Shown piece after piece: positions 25,703-34,349 of a stretch of 64,000 bases of DNA. Made by a program: the position numbers and the translations under genes. The first letter of the stretch is position 1. Every line of letters starts with the position of its first letter. Source of the stretch: Marinomonas pontica (GTDB lineage: Bacteria; Pseudomonadota; Gammaproteobacteria; Pseudomonadales; Marinomonadaceae); the NCBI RefSeq assembly GCF_026191375.1, contig NZ_JAODTL010000014.1, positions 1 through 64,000 of the forward strand, in the 5' to 3' direction. Under the pieces are notes generated by a model. The model worked only from the letters and a program-made list of their open reading frames with translations, had not been told where the DNA came from and ran no database searches.

Positions 25703-26941
25703 ATGCTATCCAAACATTTTTTAAGAGATTGGCAAATACTCTCCCCTGCTGGGCGAGTATTGGTCATCAATGGCTTTACGTTCAACCTCGGCTTTTTCAT
25801 GCTGCTTCCCTATCTTGCGGATCATTTGCAACATAATTTGGGCATTAGCGGTTGGTATGTTGGTGTCATCATCGGCTTACGCGTCTTAAGTCAACAAGGC
25901 ATGTTTTTGGTTGGTGGAACATTGGGGGACAGGCTCGGTTATAAGCGCCTTATTCTTTTAGGGTGCGCTGTTCGAATACTCGGCTTTACGCTCTTGGGCC
26001 TTGGTCAAACTGTTCCTATTTTAATGCTAGGGGCCTTCTTTTCTGGCTTTGCCGGAGCTCTTTTTACACCGAGTAGCCAAGCGTATTTGGCGTCTGAATA
26101 CCCAGAGCAAAAATCACGAGACAAAGTCTTTGCATTGCAAAGCCTGACATCAGAAGCGGGCATGTTACTTGGCCCATTGCTTGGATTGTCTCTGCTTTAC
26201 GTGGATTTCGCTCTAGTCGGTGTCGTTTCTGCGGGCTTATTTACCTTATTGCTTATTATTCAGTGGCGTTTCCTTCCTGAACTGGCGTCACAACAGAACA
26301 CAACACACACGCATTCTCGATTTTGGAAACAATGGGGACAAATGCTCACACACAAAGCATTTATGCAATTTGTGTTGTGCTCTTCTGTTTATCACCTGTT
26401 GTTCCACCAACTCTACATAGCAGTACCTCATGAAATTCGTGTTGTCACTCAAGATATCAGCATCATCACTTGGGTCTTTGCGACTTCCTCTATTACGGGC
26501 GTTCTTATGCAAATGCCTGTCAGTCGCTTTGTAGAAGCACGCCTAGGTACAGCGCGAGGAATGTGGCTAGGGATGACCATCATGGGATCCAGTTATTTGT
26601 GGCTAAACCTTAGCTTGTCTTGGTTACCAGCCTTGCCATTTATTCTCTGCGGGCTCTTTTTTAGTGTCGGATCCATGTTGGTTTTTCCGCTACTGGGCGC
26701 GTATGTACCTAAATTCTGCTCCGCGAAAGAGCTAGGAAGCCACTATGGATTGTATTCGTGTATTGGCGGCCTCTATGCTTTTACTGGCAACATAAGCACC
26801 GGCTGGCTGTTATCTTCAAGCCAACTTCCCCACTTTTGGGTGTGGATAGGGCTAGCAAGCGTTGGCGCGGTATCAGGAACATTGCTGTTTCTCCAAGTGA
26901 CAGAACATTCAAAGAAAACAAGCATCGCACGTCCACAATAA
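25703..26941 (+). CDS. MFS transporter (MdtH-like; possible siderophore exporter)
   Basis: A 412-residue major facilitator with twelve predicted helices. The inter-helix 2-3 motif GGTLGDRLGYKRL is the MFS A-motif. It is the last gene of the FecCD-ATPase cassette. MFS proteins in such positions often export siderophores or release ligands, but the sequence alone also fits a drug or metabolite efflux pump. Confidence 0.8.
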   Translation: MLSKHFLRDWQILSPAGRVLVINGFTFNLGFFMLLPYLADHLQHNLGISGWYVGVIIGLRVLSQQGMFLVGGTLGDRLGYKRLILLGCAVRILGFTLLGLGQTVPILMLGAFFSGFAGALFTPSSQAYLASEYPEQKSRDKVFALQSLTSEAGMLLGPLLGLSLLYVDFALVGVVSAGLFTLLLIIQWRFLPELASQQNTTHTHSRFWKQWGQMLTHKAFMQFVLCSSVYHLLFHQLYIAVPHEIRVVTQDISIITWVFATSSITGVLMQMPVSRFVEARLGTARGMWLGMTIMGSSYLWLNLSLSWLPALPFILCGLFFSVGSMLVFPLLGAYVPKFCSAKELGSHYGLYSCIGGLYAFTGNISTGWLLSSSQLPHFWVWIGLASVGAVSGTLLFLQVTEHSKKTSIARPQ

Positions 26942-26952
26942 CCCCAGATTAC

Positions 26953-26979
26953 AAAAAAGCCCCGCATTCGCGAGGCTTT
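26953..26979. terminator. Bidirectional terminator between the MFS and FucP genes
   Basis: AAAGCC-C-CGC (26956-26965) pairs with GCGAGGCTTT (26970-26979). On the minus strand it is followed by at least six T, a good terminator for the FucP-family gene; on the plus strand it follows the MFS gene. Confidence 0.75.
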
Positions 26980-27001
26980 GTCTTACCCATTCAATCCGTT
27001 A

Positions 27002-28306
27002 TTAAACAGTTGTATTTTTCACCGAAAACATACCGTAAGCGGCCACCACTAAGAAACAAACTGCAGGCACTAAATATGACGCGATAGCGCCGTATTCATC
27101 AATCGTTGCCCCTTGGATTAATGGCATAACCGCGCCACCCAAGATCGCCATAACCAAACCCGCCGAGCCAAATTTCGTATCACTTCCAAGTCCATCTAAC
27201 GCGATACTGTAAATCGTTGGGAACATCAAAGACAAACACGCCGAAATAGACACAATCGCCCACACACCGGTTACATCTGGCACCATCACAGCGTAAAAAC
27301 ACAAAACCGTGCCTAATAAAGCCAAAATACTTAACAACACAGCGGGACGGAAAAAGCCCATCAACCAAGTCATCACAAAGCGCGATACCAAGAAAATAAT
27401 CAAACTGTACTGTAAATAATCAGACGCACTGGCTTCCGTACCGCCAAGTGTTTCTTGCACATATTGAATGGTAAATGTCCAAGTACAGGTTTGCGCTGCC
27501 ACGTTAAAGAACTGTGCAACCACACCCCAACGGTATTGTTTTCTGCGGATCAATCGACCCAATGTCGCCATAAAATCAATGGTTTGAACTTCATCAACAT
27601 TGACCTTATTAGCCGATTTCGGCACTCGCATAAAATAGATAAGCGCCCAGATGATCATCAGCACAAACGCCATGCCGACATAAGGCGTCATCACGCTGTT
27701 TAATTCATCCGCACGAATGCTAAGCAACATTTCTGGTGCCATGTTGGCTCTTTCTTCAGCCGTTGCCGTGTTTAAGTTAGGAAGAATCAAAGTCGCGGCA
27801 AGGAATACTCCAATATTGGTGCCCACAGGGTTAAACGCCTGAGCCAAGTTCAAGCGACGCGCTGCGCTGCCTTCTGGCCCCATGATCATCACAAACGGGT
27901 TCGCCGAGGTTTCTAAAATAGACAGGCCCGCTGCCAAAATAAACAAAGCGGCCAAAAAGAAACCATACGTCATCGAAACACTGGCAGGATAAAACGCCAA
28001 GGCCCCTAAAATCGCCAAGCCTAATCCCGTCAACACGCCCGCTTTATAAGAGTAACGAGCATTGATAAACGCGGCAGGAATCGCCAAGCAGAAATACGCG
28101 CCGTAATAAGCGAACTGTACTAAAGCGGATTCAAAGGTGCTCATAGTAAAGATTTTACTAAACACTTTTACCAATGGATCGGTCATGTTGGCAGCGACGC
28201 CCCATGCAGCGAAACAGGTAATCAATAAAATAAACGCGATTTTCATGTTCGGATAAACGAACGGAGCAGAAAGGGAATTTTCAGGAGCTGTATTTTGATT
28301 TTTCAT
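27002..28306 (-). CDS. Sugar:proton symporter, FucP family
   Basis: A 434-residue MFS protein starting MKNQNTAPENS (28304-28306); the upstream extension is rejected as non-homologous. It has the FucP-family layout with twelve helices, including NARYSYKAGVLTGL after helix 2 and ILETSANPFVMIMGP, which carries the conserved Glu-Thr-Ser-Ala-Asn-Pro segment. The family includes L-fucose, galactose/glucose and N-acetylglucosamine (NagP) permeases. No fuc genes are nearby, and the amino-sugar locus is 8 kb away, so the substrate remains open. Confidence 0.9.
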   Translation of the reverse strand: MKNQNTAPENSLSAPFVYPNMKIAFILLITCFAAWGVAANMTDPLVKVFSKIFTMSTFESALVQFAYYGAYFCLAIPAAFINARYSYKAGVLTGLGLAILGALAFYPASVSMTYGFFLAALFILAAGLSILETSANPFVMIMGPEGSAARRLNLAQAFNPVGTNIGVFLAATLILPNLNTATAEERANMAPEMLLSIRADELNSVMTPYVGMAFVLMIIWALIYFMRVPKSANKVNVDEVQTIDFMATLGRLIRRKQYRWGVVAQFFNVAAQTCTWTFTIQYVQETLGGTEASASDYLQYSLIIFLVSRFVMTWLMGFFRPAVLLSILALLGTVLCFYAVMVPDVTGVWAIVSISACLSLMFPTIYSIALDGLGSDTKFGSAGLVMAILGGAVMPLIQGATIDEYGAIASYLVPAVCFLVVAAYGMFSVKNTTV

Positions 28307-28653
28307 AAAGCAAACAACATCTATTATTTTATAGTTGGATGATAAGACGTGCTGACTACCTATTCTCGAATAGACAGACCAAAACACCTCGTCATCATCA
28401 GACATTGATATAGGCTAACCGCAGTTTGGGCATTATTTTGCTTGGTTTAAAACCTGCAATAGCGCCCTTTCCACGACCAACATCAAACACAAGGTGCGAA
28501 ATCCTACCACCAACTTTCTATAAAAATGCGCTTGCAGAACAAAACTTAGTACTTTGTAAGTGGATTAATCTTTTCTTACCCATTTCATTAACATAAATGA
28601 AATATTCATGACTTAGGGTTCATTTTAATCCCCCTAAGTCACTGTAATATTTG
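28307..28653. other. Non-coding gap between the FucP gene and zntA
   Basis: No gene is supported here. A hairpin with 10-bp perfect arms, TGACTTAGGG at 28609-28618 and its complement at 28632-28641, lies just past the zntA stop and may serve as its terminator. A second repeat, ATTTCATT/AATGAAAT, is at 28582-28603. GGTTTAAAACC at 28444-28454 is a small odd-centred palindrome that could be an operator for the symporter gene. Confidence 0.5.
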
Positions 28654-31071
28654 CTAATTGTTTTTATTTGTCGGGGTATTTCGCAATAACCGCAAAGCAT
28701 TTGCTGTGACCAAAGCAGTCGCGCCAGAGTCCGCTAATACGGCAAGCCACAACCCAGTTATACCCAGTAACGTAGTGACCAAAAACACCGCCTTCAGGCC
28801 TAAAGCTATGGTGATATTCTGACGAATATTAGCATTGGTCGCACGAGACAAACGAATCATCTCTGCCAAGCCTCGCAAGCGATTATGCGTCAATGCCGCA
28901 TCTGCCGTTTCTAAGGCGACATCTGTGCCGCTTCCCATCGCAATGCCTATGGTAGATGCTTTCATCGCTGGAGCGTCATTAATACCATCGCCCACCATGG
29001 CTGTCACCTGCTGTTGATTCAATTCAGTGACCGCCGTAACTTTGTCTTCTGGTAATAAATCCGCTCGATAATCTATGTTCAATTCGGCAGCAATGGCCGC
29101 AGCGGCACGGGCATTATCACCGGTTAACATCACACCATTAATACCCAAATCGGCTAAGTCTTTAAGCGCGGCTTTAGCGTCATCGCGTAATCTATCCCGC
29201 AACGCGATCAAGCCAGAAAGTTCGCCATCTTCAAGTACAACAACGACCGTTTTACCCTCTTCTTCCAAGCCAATAACTTGCTGTTGAATAGAATCATCTA
29301 ACGCTTGCTCTAACTTACTTGGTGAGCTGATTTTGATTTTTCTACCTTCAAAATCCCCTTCTACACCAACACCCGCCAAGGTCTTGCGATTATCAGCATG
29401 AACGAGAGCAACACCTTGATGCTCGGTGTAATCCACAATAGCCTTAGCCAATGGATGATGGGAACCCATTTCAACCGACGCTGCGGCCGACAATACATCA
29501 CTCACATTTGCATTATTAAAAGGCACCACATCCATCACGCTTGGCTTACCTTCCGTGAGTGTGCCCGTTTTATCAAAGGCGATGGTTTTGATTCGACCCA
29601 GTTGCTCTAACGCTAATCCGCCTTTAATCAAAGCACCACGACGAGTCGCCGCCGCCAAACCAGACGTAATCGCCGCTGGCGTCGAAATAACCAAGGCACA
29701 AGGACAACCAATCAACAACAAGGCTAAACCACGATAAATCCACGTATCCCAAGGTTGAGCGAAAGCCAGAGGCGGAATCAAGATCACCAAGACAGAAATC
29801 AGCATAATCACTGGCGTATAAATACGGCTGAATTTATCTAAGAAACGCTCAAGCGGTGCTCTGCGTTCTTCCGCTTCTTCAATCAGGTGTAAAATTCGAT
29901 CTATGGCGTTATTACCGGGTTGCGACACGACTTTGAGTCGCACCACCCGATCCGCCAGCAAGCTGCCAGCGGGAACTTTTTCACCAGACGAACGCTCAAC
30001 AGGAACAGATTCCCCAGTCAACGCGCTTTCATCAAAGCTTGCCATTTCGGACAAGAGTTCCGCATCCGCAGGTAAGCGCTCACCCGGCGACACCTCAATT
30101 TCATCCCCTGGACGCAAATCCGCAATCGCAATTTTTTGACGTTCACCCTTTTTGATAATCAAGGCTTCTTCTGGCAATAACGCCATTAACGCGCTGACAC
30201 CTTTGCGTGCGCGATTTGCTGCAAAGGATTCCAAACACTCGCCAATCATAAAGAGCAACAGCACCATAGCGGCTTCTGCTGTGGCGCCAATAAATAACGC
30301 ACCAACGGCTGCGACACTCATTAAGGTTTCAATGGCAAACGGCGAACCGCTGCGCATCATACGCCATGATTTTTTCACGATGGGCACCAAGCCAACCAAA
30401 GTAGTGACAATAAACGCCGTTTCGCCAAACACAGGATTAAATTGTGTTATTCCCCAGCTGAATAGCATCAGTACAGCCAACCCGACAATCGGGCCGTACT
30501 CACTTAACGACTGACGAGAAAACCATGAGGTCGTGCTTTGATTTGAAATAGTTTGAGCAGAATTGGTTTGATTCGAACCTTGCTTAAAAGCACTTTTATC
30601 CAAAGAAGCCAAACTAAAACCAATGCCTTTTACGGCTGCTTGGATTTTGTCAGATACATCAGTATTGGCCGAAACACGTAATTTTTCGGTAGAGAAAACC
30701 ACATTGGCACTTATTACACCTTCAACAGAAGTAACCGCCTTCTCAATGGAACGCGCACAACTGGCGCAATCCATTCCGCTAACTCGCCAACTATAATTCT
30801 GATTATCGGTTGCTTGGGCTAAAGAGGCATCGTCATTTGCATCAGCGGGCACACAGCAACTGGCGTCGCCTTCGTCATCGGAAGAACAGCAAGTACTTTC
30901 TTTCTTGCCGCTGTCGTCGCTTGCGCAGCAAGAGGAAACCTCACTCGATGTCGAGCAACAAGAACTGCTCGTTTCTTGATGTGTGTGTGATGAATGGTCT
31001 TTTGCTTGATGACACTGACATGAAGAATGAGATTGGCAATTTTCTTTATGGTGACCTGATGAATGATGCAT
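28654..31071 (-). CDS. zntA: Zn/Cd/Pb-translocating P-type ATPase with a Cys/His-rich N-terminal tail
   Basis: An 805-residue P1B-type ATPase. Residues 1-75 are an unusual tail: nine His within residues 2-31 and four Cys-Cys pairs at 38-39, 48-49, 61-62 and 72-73. A ferredoxin-like metal domain follows (GMDCASC, residues 99-105). The transport Cys-Pro-Cys is in LIGCPCALV, the phosphorylated Asp in AFDKTGTLTEG, and the hinge in GDGINDAPAMK. The CPC type and late helices fit divalent Zn, Cd and Pb export rather than copper. A MerR-type promoter precedes it (31102-31133). No merR gene is adjacent. Confidence 0.95.
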   Translation of the reverse strand: MHHSSGHHKENCQSHSSCQCHQAKDHSSHTHQETSSSCCSTSSEVSSCCASDDSGKKESTCCSSDDEGDASCCVPADANDDASLAQATDNQNYSWRVSGMDCASCARSIEKAVTSVEGVISANVVFSTEKLRVSANTDVSDKIQAAVKGIGFSLASLDKSAFKQGSNQTNSAQTISNQSTTSWFSRQSLSEYGPIVGLAVLMLFSWGITQFNPVFGETAFIVTTLVGLVPIVKKSWRMMRSGSPFAIETLMSVAAVGALFIGATAEAAMVLLLFMIGECLESFAANRARKGVSALMALLPEEALIIKKGERQKIAIADLRPGDEIEVSPGERLPADAELLSEMASFDESALTGESVPVERSSGEKVPAGSLLADRVVRLKVVSQPGNNAIDRILHLIEEAEERRAPLERFLDKFSRIYTPVIMLISVLVILIPPLAFAQPWDTWIYRGLALLLIGCPCALVISTPAAITSGLAAATRRGALIKGGLALEQLGRIKTIAFDKTGTLTEGKPSVMDVVPFNNANVSDVLSAAASVEMGSHHPLAKAIVDYTEHQGVALVHADNRKTLAGVGVEGDFEGRKIKISSPSKLEQALDDSIQQQVIGLEEEGKTVVVVLEDGELSGLIALRDRLRDDAKAALKDLADLGINGVMLTGDNARAAAAIAAELNIDYRADLLPEDKVTAVTELNQQQVTAMVGDGINDAPAMKASTIGIAMGSGTDVALETADAALTHNRLRGLAEMIRLSRATNANIRQNITIALGLKAVFLVTTLLGITGLWLAVLADSGATALVTANALRLLRNTPTNKNN

Positions 31072-31101
31072 ACAACTCTCCTGTTATGAATATATAACAA
31101 G

Positions 31102-31133
31102 AGTGTAGACCTTGGATCATACTCCAAGGTCAA
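31102..31133 (-). promoter_or_regulatory. MerR-type promoter of zntA with 20-bp spacer and dyad
   Basis: On the minus strand, TTGACC (31128-31133) and TACACT (31102-31107) are separated by exactly 20 bases, the stretched spacing diagnostic of MerR-family promoters. A 22-bp dyad at 31109-31130 has perfect 8-bp arms, ACCTTGGA and TCCAAGGT, around six central bases. ZntR, CadR or PbrR-type control is expected. The regulator is elsewhere in the genome. Confidence 0.8.
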
Positions 31134-31167
31134 GCATCCGTTTCCTATTTCTTAAAAATAAAAAACC

Positions 31168-31452
31168 TTAGCCCTTAATGGCAACACCTTCTACTTCTAA
31201 TACCGTTTTGGCATCGGTACGCTCCATGATCTTCACCAAGGCGGATTGAATCACTTCATCTTCGCGTACATCACTTTGGCCAGCAAAACGCTGATCTTGT
31301 GGCTCTGCGCCTTCTTCAGCGGTAAACGTCACAATCACCTCTGTGGCGATTTCTGCTGTTTCGCCAAAGTACGCGATGGAAAGCTGCGGATAACCTTTGA
31401 AACCCATTTTGACTTTCTTCGCGATACGCTTTTTCGATTTATCTATGTTCAT
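31168..31452 (-). CDS. Conserved hypothetical small protein
   Basis: A 94-residue soluble protein with a basic start (KSKKRIAKKVKMGFKGYP) and an acidic middle. It has alternating beta-like segments (LSIAYFG, EVIVTFTAEEG) and ends TVLEVEGVAIKG. It resembles small uncharacterised proteins of gammaproteobacteria that I have seen without assigned function. It has no signal peptide. It lies between zntA and the isochorismatase-like gene. Confidence 0.65.
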   Translation of the reverse strand: MNIDKSKKRIAKKVKMGFKGYPQLSIAYFGETAEIATEVIVTFTAEEGAEPQDQRFAGQSDVREDEVIQSALVKIMERTDAKTVLEVEGVAIKG

Positions 31453-31547
31453 GCTGCCTGCCTAGAGGGAAAGGTATTGAGTATCAAGAAAAACTATTGC
31501 TGGATTAAACCACAAAGCAGACCAATCAAGGTAAATTAAACACAAAA

Positions 31548-31634
31548 TACCCCACCCTAGCCCCTTCAAAGACACAAGGGGAGAGAATAAAAATCTCTAA
31601 ACTCCCCCCTGCCAAGGGGAGGTTGGGAGGGTAA
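31548..31634. repeat. REP-like extragenic palindrome
   Basis: An 87-bp intergenic unit of two hairpin arms. The left one has CCCCTT/AAGGGG (31561-31566 and 31576-31581) and the right one CTCCCC/GGGGAG (31602-31607 and 31616-31621). The outer ends (TACCCCACCCTAG and GGTTGGGAGGGTA) are themselves roughly complementary. This is the style of GC-rich repeats scattered between genes in many Proteobacteria. Only one copy is in this window. Confidence 0.55.
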
Positions 31635-31635
31635 A

Positions 31636-32175
31636 TCACTTAATTAAACTAAGCGCCGCTCTAAACTCGTCTGCTCGACAATCACCAATCAATTCAAACA
31701 AGCACATTTCCAAGCTAGTCACTTCTGCACCTTTGCGTGCCAATTTGTCGAGTGCCATGACTTTGTTTTCTATCGTTCGTGAGGACACACAATCACTCAC
31801 CAACTCCACGTCATAACCCAGATCTAGCAAACCTAGCGCCGTTTGATACACACAAATATGCGTTTCGATGCCGGTAATCAGCCACGAATTCATCTTGGCC
31901 TTTTTAACCGCATCGATGAAATCAGGTTCACCACAGGCACTAAAAGAATACTTAGCTATTGGCTTAACGGTATCCAAAACCTCACGTAACTCTGACACGG
32001 TTGCCCCCAGTTTTTCTGGGTTTTGTTCCAACCAAAGAATCGGCATTCCCAATAGCTTGGCGGCTTTTACTAATTTAACCAAATTGGCAATAAACGCCTC
32101 GCTGTCGTGAACAATCGTCGCTAGCTTTCCTTGAACGTCGATCACCACCAAACCGGTTTTGTCTTTTCTCAACAT
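31636..32175 (-). CDS. Isochorismatase-family cysteine hydrolase (YcaC-like)
   Basis: A 179-residue alpha/beta hydrolase starting MLRKDKTGLVVIDVQG (AAAGGAA upstream). The nucleophilic Cys lies in THICVYQTAL and the catalytic Asp in VIDVQGKL. A Lys completing the triad is probably around KPIAKYSFSACG. Members cleave diverse C-N or vinyl ether bonds; the substrate is unknown. It follows the pentapeptide-repeat gene by 31 bp and may be co-transcribed. Confidence 0.85.
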   Translation of the reverse strand: MLRKDKTGLVVIDVQGKLATIVHDSEAFIANLVKLVKAAKLLGMPILWLEQNPEKLGATVSELREVLDTVKPIAKYSFSACGEPDFIDAVKKAKMNSWLITGIETHICVYQTALGLLDLGYDVELVSDCVSSRTIENKVMALDKLARKGAEVTSLEMCLFELIGDCRADEFRAALSLIK

Positions 32176-32206
32176 GCTATTTCCTTTTTTATTTTTATCC
32201 GTTGCT

Positions 32207-32806
32207 TTAAACCAGTTTAATACCAAGGGAGGTCAGCAAACTTACCGCTTCATATCGACAAAAGATGGCGTTTTTAATGGTATTTTTCTTCACATCAATA
32301 TCGTAGTTGGTCGCGCCATTAAAATCTGCGCCTGTTAAATTAGTATTCACAAACAAACTATTGGTTAAATCGGTTCCCGTAAAACGCCCTCGGGAAATCG
32401 TCGCTTCTCGAAAATCCACATCGTGCGCTCGGCAATCTTCAATCACGATACCTGACAATTTCAAACCATAAAACGACGAAGCATTAAGCAGACATTCTTT
32501 AAAAAATAACGGTGCGCCAAGTTGCAAACCTCGCCAATAGGCTTTTGTCCAATCAACACCCAACACTTTTGATTCATAAAACTGCACCTCTGAAAACGAC
32601 GAGTTTCGCACATTCACCGCGGTCAACTTGCACTTACGAAACTGGCAATCCTTAAAAGTGCAGCCATCAAAAAACGCCTCGGTGAAATCACAGGACTCAA
32701 ACACACACGACTCAAACGTCCTACGACTGATGCTATCTTGTTCCATAGACAAATCAGTGAAGGTGACTCCATAATATGCCGCATCGTTCGGCAATACATT
32801 TTCCAT
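32207..32806 (-). CDS. Pentapeptide-repeat protein (Qnr/McbG size class)
   Basis: A 199-residue protein. Between about residues 30 and 90, and again from about 120 to 165, a Phe, Leu, Val or Trp recurs every fifth residue (FESCV, FESCD, FTEAF, FDGCT, FKDCQ, FRKCK). This forms a right-handed quadrilateral beta-helix. An irregular stretch around APLFFKECL may be a loop, as in gyrase-protecting Qnr proteins. The tail LLTSLGIKLV resembles the helical C-terminal dimer piece of that class. It could protect topoisomerases, but this is only an analogy. It precedes the isochorismatase-like gene. Confidence 0.85.
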   Translation of the reverse strand: MENVLPNDAAYYGVTFTDLSMEQDSISRRTFESCVFESCDFTEAFFDGCTFKDCQFRKCKLTAVNVRNSSFSEVQFYESKVLGVDWTKAYWRGLQLGAPLFFKECLLNASSFYGLKLSGIVIEDCRAHDVDFREATISRGRFTGTDLTNSLFVNTNLTGADFNGATNYDIDVKKNTIKNAIFCRYEAVSLLTSLGIKLV

Positions 32807-33139
32807 GATATTCTCCCAGTCTTAAGAAGACTAAAGTATCAAGAGAACCAAAGTGGCTCAATCTAAACCGATCACAACAACGTCTTGAAGACACGTCTTC
32901 TATGTCACGATTTTGTCATCAAACACAGCCATTATTAACGGTTACGAATGTCTACACTGTGTTTACTCTGCTCAAGATGACTTGATAAAAAAACCAAGCA
33001 ATTTGCTATTGCTCCCGTTTCATTGTTTGATTCCCGATGGAGTGGAACACAATTTTAGCGAGTCTTTTTATTAGAGCGCCTTTAGAATTCAAAATCACAC
33101 TCGTTATACGACACTTTGCCTATCAAAAAAGGGAGCGGC
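32807..33139. other. Non-coding gap before the phosphatase gene
   Basis: This gap of 333 bases separates divergent genes. Only small dyads are visible: AGTCTT/AAGACT at 32818-32832, and GTCTT/AAGAC a little further on. There is no gene or terminator that I can support. GGGAGC just before 33140 is the ribosome-binding site of the next gene. Confidence 0.4.
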
Positions 33140-33766
33140 ATGACCTCCGAAAAAATCAAAAAACGCTATCCACGACCACCAATCAGCCTAATTGAAAGCA
33201 ATATTCCAGGTTGGGAGGTTGATATTTATATTGGCGGATCAAAAGGCGTTGCCGATGCCGAGCTCTTAGAAAAGCACAATATAAAGGTTGTTTTAAATTG
33301 CGCGATCAATTTAGACATTGATCTTGTTCATTTCGAGGAAGCCAATACACCAGAGCACCTTTTAAGACATGGGTCCGGTCGTGTTCGCTATTTCAAAATT
33401 GGATTGATTGATGGCGCTGGCAACCCAGAAGCCATGATATTAGCAGGCTACCATTTGATGCGTTCGGCATTGGATCAAGAACTTCCCGAAAAAGCCTCTT
33501 ATAAAGTACGCGAGAAAGGCAACATACTAGTAAATTGCCGAGGTGGTCGTAGTCGATCCGTAACCATCGTTGCTTTGTTTTTGCATCTTGAATACCCAGA
33601 TCGCTACCCAACATTGGAGACAGCCATTGCCCATATTCGTGAAAAACGTGAACTGCACCCGGACGAATGGTTTGAGACCCCAAAGCCCGCATTAATACAG
33701 CTTGCGGAACGTGCAGCCGAAATGGAAAAAACTTTACGGCAAGCCGGTTTTGGTAGAACACCATGA
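33140..33766 (+). CDS. Dual-specificity-phosphatase-like protein with Asn-Cys active site
   Basis: A 208-residue protein; ATG at 33140 follows GGGAGCGGC. The CX5R loop is VNCRGGRSRSV (C133 and R139), and the possible general acid is D91 in GLIDGAGNP. The residue before the nucleophile is Asn132, where nearly all DSP/PTP enzymes have His, so the pKa of the Cys may differ. The substrate could be a phosphoprotein, phosphoinositide or other phosphoester. It is followed by a thioesterase gene 115 bp downstream. Confidence 0.8.
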   Translation: MTSEKIKKRYPRPPISLIESNIPGWEVDIYIGGSKGVADAELLEKHNIKVVLNCAINLDIDLVHFEEANTPEHLLRHGSGRVRYFKIGLIDGAGNPEAMILAGYHLMRSALDQELPEKASYKVREKGNILVNCRGGRSRSVTIVALFLHLEYPDRYPTLETAIAHIREKRELHPDEWFETPKPALIQLAERAAEMEKTLRQAGFGRTP

Positions 33767-33881
33767 CGCTGTAGAAAAGGTTGTTAGCAAAGTCGAGCGA
33801 TTTTGTTATTTGTTTCCCTTATAAAGAGCCGTAACCTTTTGTGTTCGAGCTTTTAAAGGCGCTTTTTAGAAAGGAAATACC

Positions 33882-34295
33882 ATGCTCAACAAAACAAGAA
33901 TTAAAGTCCGAGGCTATCATCTAGATCTTTTTCAACATGTTAATAACGCCCGTTACCTAGAATTCATTGAAGAAGGCCGTTGGGCTTTTTTTGATGAATT
34001 TTTCGATCAAGAAGACTGGATGCAGCAGGACTTTGTGTGGCCTGTGGTGAATATCAACATCAACTTCAAGTCCGAAGCCAACTTTGGCGATCTGCTCGAA
34101 GTTCAGACTCGATACACTAAAATCGGCAACCGCAGCATTACCATGAAGCAAACCATCATAAACGTGAAAAACAATGACCTTGTTGTAGAAGCGGATGTTA
34201 CTTATGTGTGCTTTTCCAAGGCCGCAAAAGCCGCAATTCCTTTTCCGGATGATTTACGTGAAAAAGTACAACAGTCCATCACTAGCAATTTATAA
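33882..34295 (+). CDS. Acyl-CoA thioesterase, hot-dog fold (FadM/YbgC type)
   Basis: A 137-residue hot-dog enzyme. The conserved motif DLFQHVNNARYLEFIEEGR holds the catalytic Asp region and the helix that packs over the CoA site. GAAAGGAAATACC precedes the ATG. It hydrolyses acyl-CoA thioesters, possibly long-chain ones. Terminated by the hairpin at 34302. Confidence 0.9.
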   Translation: MLNKTRIKVRGYHLDLFQHVNNARYLEFIEEGRWAFFDEFFDQEDWMQQDFVWPVVNININFKSEANFGDLLEVQTRYTKIGNRSITMKQTIINVKNNDLVVEADVTYVCFSKAAKAAIPFPDDLREKVQQSITSNL

Positions 34296-34301
34296 CGCAT
34301 A

Positions 34302-34328
34302 AAAAAGGAGGCAAAATGCCTCCCTTTG
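34302..34328. terminator. Bidirectional terminator between thioesterase and iolG
   Basis: GGAGGCA (34308-34314) and TGCCTCC (34318-34324) form a 7-bp stem. It has six A on its left, which read as T on the minus strand, and CTTTG on its right. It serves the converging thioesterase and iolG genes. Confidence 0.65.
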
Positions 34329-34349
34329 TTGTACACCTTCCGGATGCTG

